Origin: JAYRWD01 sp041918255
GTDB lineage: Bacteria; Patescibacteriota; Dojkabacteria; B142; WJKM01
NCBI GenBank assembly: GCA_041918255.1
Contig: JAYRWD010000020.1
Span: 1 to 31,147, forward strand
Length of the DNA stretch: 31,147 nucleotides
Direction: 5' to 3'
Shown: in pieces, positions 29,051 to 31,147 of the stretch
Numbering within the stretch: position 1 is the first letter of the stretch
How the letters are laid out: the number at the start of each line of letters is the position of its first letter
Made by a program: the position numbers and the translations under genes
Notes under the pieces: model-generated
The model's database searches: none
What the model saw: only the letters and a program-made list of their open reading frames with translations
What the model was told of the DNA's origin: nothing

Positions 29051-31060
29051 CTATTTATGTTTTTCCTTTCTAAATCTTACCAGCATTTTATTCTCAAAAT
29101 TCGACCGTGAACGCCCAATCTTAATCTTTATTTTCTTCCTTTTCTCATGCGAATCAAATAATGCTAACAGCGAACTTCCCCCATTTTCTTTAAACAAATA
29201 CCACGCTCGATCAGTTAATTCATACCTGTTTACCAATACCCCCACTAGAAGAAGCATCATCGCCAGAATCACCAAGTCAGCCTGATCACCAATCAATGCT
29301 GTAGATGGAGTAATACATGGATTATCGCACTTATGATCTTTACAATACGACGCGACACACAGATTATCTTTATTACACGCAAGTCCATTCGGACATGCCC
29401 CGCCGGCTCCGCATTGAGAAAGACACTGTACAACTTCACATCCATTATTAGTACAGATTATCTGAGTATTTGGATATAGACTTGACAACGGTCCCGAAAC
29501 CGGACCAGATAAAATGCCCTGTCCTATCAAACTCGGTAGGCATTGTGACAACCTACAGAAATTGCCATAGCATACGTTCCCAAACGGACACTCCGAATTC
29601 AAATTGCAATACGAACCGCATAGTCCCGGTTGCTTTTGCTGACAAATACATGAGCCCGGCGTGCAGACCCCACCAGGTCCACATGAATTAGTTAATCTGG
29701 TGTCGCATTCTTCATACGGTTCTAATATTCCATTTCCGCAAACACTTTGTACCGCGACTCTGATTGAGGTTGAACATGTATTAGAGCATGTATCCGCATC
29801 AACGGTATTACCATCATCGCAGAACTCACCAGTTTGTGGAATTCCATCACCGCAATAGTTACAGGTGTTTCGGCATTCTCCGGGAGTGAATTGCCCAAGA
29901 CCTGTGCATTTAGTCAAGCCATCACAAGTCTCACCCGGGTCGCAAACCGAATTCCCACATCTATTTGAAACCTCTATCTGGCAAGTCGCACTACACCCAT
30001 CGCCAGCCACAATGTTTCGATCATCACAAGTTTCACCAGTTTCCAATACGCCGTTTCCACAAACAGGCGTGACTTGTGCACTACAATTTGTAAACTGAAA
30101 ATTGAGGTTGGAAATTGCTCGACCTTCCGTCAAACCACAATACGAATACGAACCAGAAGTATTACTAAAAGATTTGTTCTGACATACGGTGAAAGTTCCC
30201 GGATTACAACCAGTAGTGGCATTATTGGCACAATTGGTGGCAAATGAGCTCAAAGTCACGGGTGTGCTTGTATTTGGTTTCAAATTCGCGGTTGATTGAC
30301 CTGTCGCAATATTCCCAGCGGGAAGGCTCAAGACTCTAACGTCAACTCCATTGGAATATTGGGTCCCGTCATTTTTAAACGGAACGGTTTGGGAAAATCT
30401 TCCACTTGAATCAGTGGTCAGTGTCCATTGGCATGGCGGATCTTTACATTGGCCATTGTTAAAAGATGTGTACGAATCATGTACTAATATTGCTGCTCCG
30501 GCTATCGGTACTTGCTGACCCCCGGGATCTTGGCAGACTACTTGACCAGACACTGCTACTGGACTTGGACTCGGTGGTACATAATTAGGATCACAAGGAG
30601 CCCAGTTCATTTGGGTAATATCACACGTCCAGTTATTATTATTATCCCGAGAACATTCCCTTCCATCCGCGTCAAAGAACCTCAGACCAGTAGATCTCGT
30701 ACAAATATATTGATTTGGAGGAGGATTTACATGTTGCATATAATCCAAGCTGTTTTGCATCATATAACATCTTCCACTTTGCGGCGGGCTACCCCCTATA
30801 TAACTTGCACTACTTGAAGTACAAGTCCGATATACATCAGGCACATCAAAATTATTGCAAACATATATATTGTTAAAATCGCTGCAAGTGGCACCGCCTG
30901 GACAATCACATCCACTCGCGCTACTATCACTTGGCGCGAGATCTTGCTTTGAGTTTAGCGTATAGCCCACGAAAGCCGTACCAGCTCCAAGTACCAAAAA
31001 TCCAACTAGAAAACCTAATATTATTTTATTTCCTTTGTTCGCGTTTACGCTTGTAAGCAT
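29051..31060 (-). CDS. Cys-rich surface protein with DUF4215-type repeats
   Basis: A 669-residue protein with an N-terminal membrane or signal segment (about 13-32, ILGFLVGFLVLGAGTAFVGY), a long extracellular part and a C-terminal membrane helix (about 595-612, LVILAMMLLLVGVLVN) with a basic cytoplasmic tail. A central region at about 165-270 looks like a carboxypeptidase-regulatory or Ig-like fold (GAAILVHDSYTSF, SSGRFSQTVPF). Several Cys-rich repeats of the kind found in myxobacterial surface proteins follow: CGNGVLETGETCDD, CGNSVCDPGETCDG, CGDGIPQTGEFCDDGNTV and CGNGILEPYEECD, then further Cys motifs. It is probably an adhesin or envelope protein stabilised by disulfides. A related gene end lies just upstream. 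Confidence 0.78.
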   Translation of the reverse strand: MLTSVNANKGNKIILGFLVGFLVLGAGTAFVGYTLNSKQDLAPSDSSASGCDCPGGATCSDFNNIYVCNNFDVPDVYRTCTSSSASYIGGSPPQSGRCYMMQNSLDYMQHVNPPPNQYICTRSTGLRFFDADGRECSRDNNNNWTCDITQMNWAPCDPNYVPPSPSPVAVSGQVVCQDPGGQQVPIAGAAILVHDSYTSFNNGQCKDPPCQWTLTTDSSGRFSQTVPFKNDGTQYSNGVDVRVLSLPAGNIATGQSTANLKPNTSTPVTLSSFATNCANNATTGCNPGTFTVCQNKSFSNTSGSYSYCGLTEGRAISNLNFQFTNCSAQVTPVCGNGVLETGETCDDRNIVAGDGCSATCQIEVSNRCGNSVCDPGETCDGLTKCTGLGQFTPGECRNTCNYCGDGIPQTGEFCDDGNTVDADTCSNTCSTSIRVAVQSVCGNGILEPYEECDTRLTNSCGPGGVCTPGSCICQQKQPGLCGSYCNLNSECPFGNVCYGNFCRLSQCLPSLIGQGILSGPVSGPLSSLYPNTQIICTNNGCEVVQCLSQCGAGGACPNGLACNKDNLCVASYCKDHKCDNPCITPSTALIGDQADLVILAMMLLLVGVLVNRYELTDRAWYLFKENGGSSLLALFDSHEKRKKIKIKIGRSRSNFENKMLVRFRKEKHK

Positions 31061-31069
31061 TGTTGATTA

Positions 31070-31147
31070 TTAGTCAGATTTATTCTTATGTTTAGACTTC
31101 TTTTCAAACTTCGCTTTAATCATATCCTGTTCAAAGTCTTTCTTCAA
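31070..31147 (-). CDS. C-terminal end of a gene cut by the window edge
   Basis: The last 25 codons of a minus-strand gene, ending DFEQDMIKAKFEKKSKHKNK then Ser-Asp and tandem TAA-TAA stops. The very basic tail resembles a cytoplasmic end. The stop lies about 10 bases before the start of the Cys-rich surface protein gene, so the two are probably in one operon. Nothing more can be said from the visible part. Confidence 0.6.
   Translation of the reverse strand: MKKDFEQDMIKAKFEKKSKHKNKSD

Overview
The window looks like a chromosomal piece of a candidate-phyla-radiation (Patescibacteria, perhaps Microgenomates) bacterium or a similarly small-genomed relative. The reasons are indirect: AT-rich DNA, short proteins, few Shine-Dalgarno sites, a four-helix-bundle (TIGR02436-like) gene and a GIY-YIG gene beside tRNA genes, short palindromic repeats of the form CCTGCCTACGCAGGTAGG, and a surface protein built from Cys-rich DUF4215-type repeats. 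No rRNA or universal marker gene is present, so this is inference. TGA, TAG and TAA all behave as stops.

Region 1 (1-7.2 kb) holds one-gene units, all read from the minus strand: an unknown protein, a NUDIX hydrolase, a transposase remnant, a large SF2 helicase with a membrane hairpin, an N-truncated cupin, an intact cupin, an isochorismatase-like hydrolase, a zinc-finger remnant and a membrane protein.

Region 2 (about 6.4-17.7 kb) is the most striking part. It is an array of single, unrelated, co-oriented minus-strand genes separated by 90-215 bp palindromic elements with the architecture of integron attC sites (RYYYAAC / GTTRRRY-like boxes, long imperfect stem, variable loop). Eight are reasonably complete, and others are half sites, degenerate or collapsed. 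Cassette genes include inositol-phosphatase-like, GNAT (nonsense mutation), TIMP-like secreted protein, alpha/beta hydrolase, hydroxyacid dehydrogenase-like, NTF2-like, glycosyltransferase, NUDIX, YbaK and many unknowns. No integrase is in the window, so it is a cassette cluster without a visible integrase. An IS200-type element closes the expected integrase-proximal end.

Region 3 (18.4-19.9 kb) is a short plus-strand block with its own promoter: a DUF2188-like protein, an XRE-HTH/Panacea antitoxin and an overlapping RelE/ParE-like toxin.

Region 4 (19.9-27.2 kb) is a minus-strand operon-like set: C39-like cysteine peptidase, an unknown protein, an aldo/keto-reductase-like protein, a shikimate-dehydrogenase-like protein, and an 1111-residue protein with a transglutaminase-like triad and TPRs. 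The two oxidoreductase homologues lack catalytic residues. A 239-bp stretch of the unknown gene is duplicated at about 97% identity beyond the distal end of the operon.

Region 5 (27.2-28.7 kb) has tRNA-His, tRNA-Lys and tRNA-Arg genes. Each is preceded on its 5' side by a broken copy of its own 5' half. All four broken copies are disrupted at the same D-arm point (A^GAGC), and three carry CCTGCC-type palindromes there. Region 6 (29.0-31.1 kb) encodes a Cys-rich membrane-anchored surface protein and the end of another gene.
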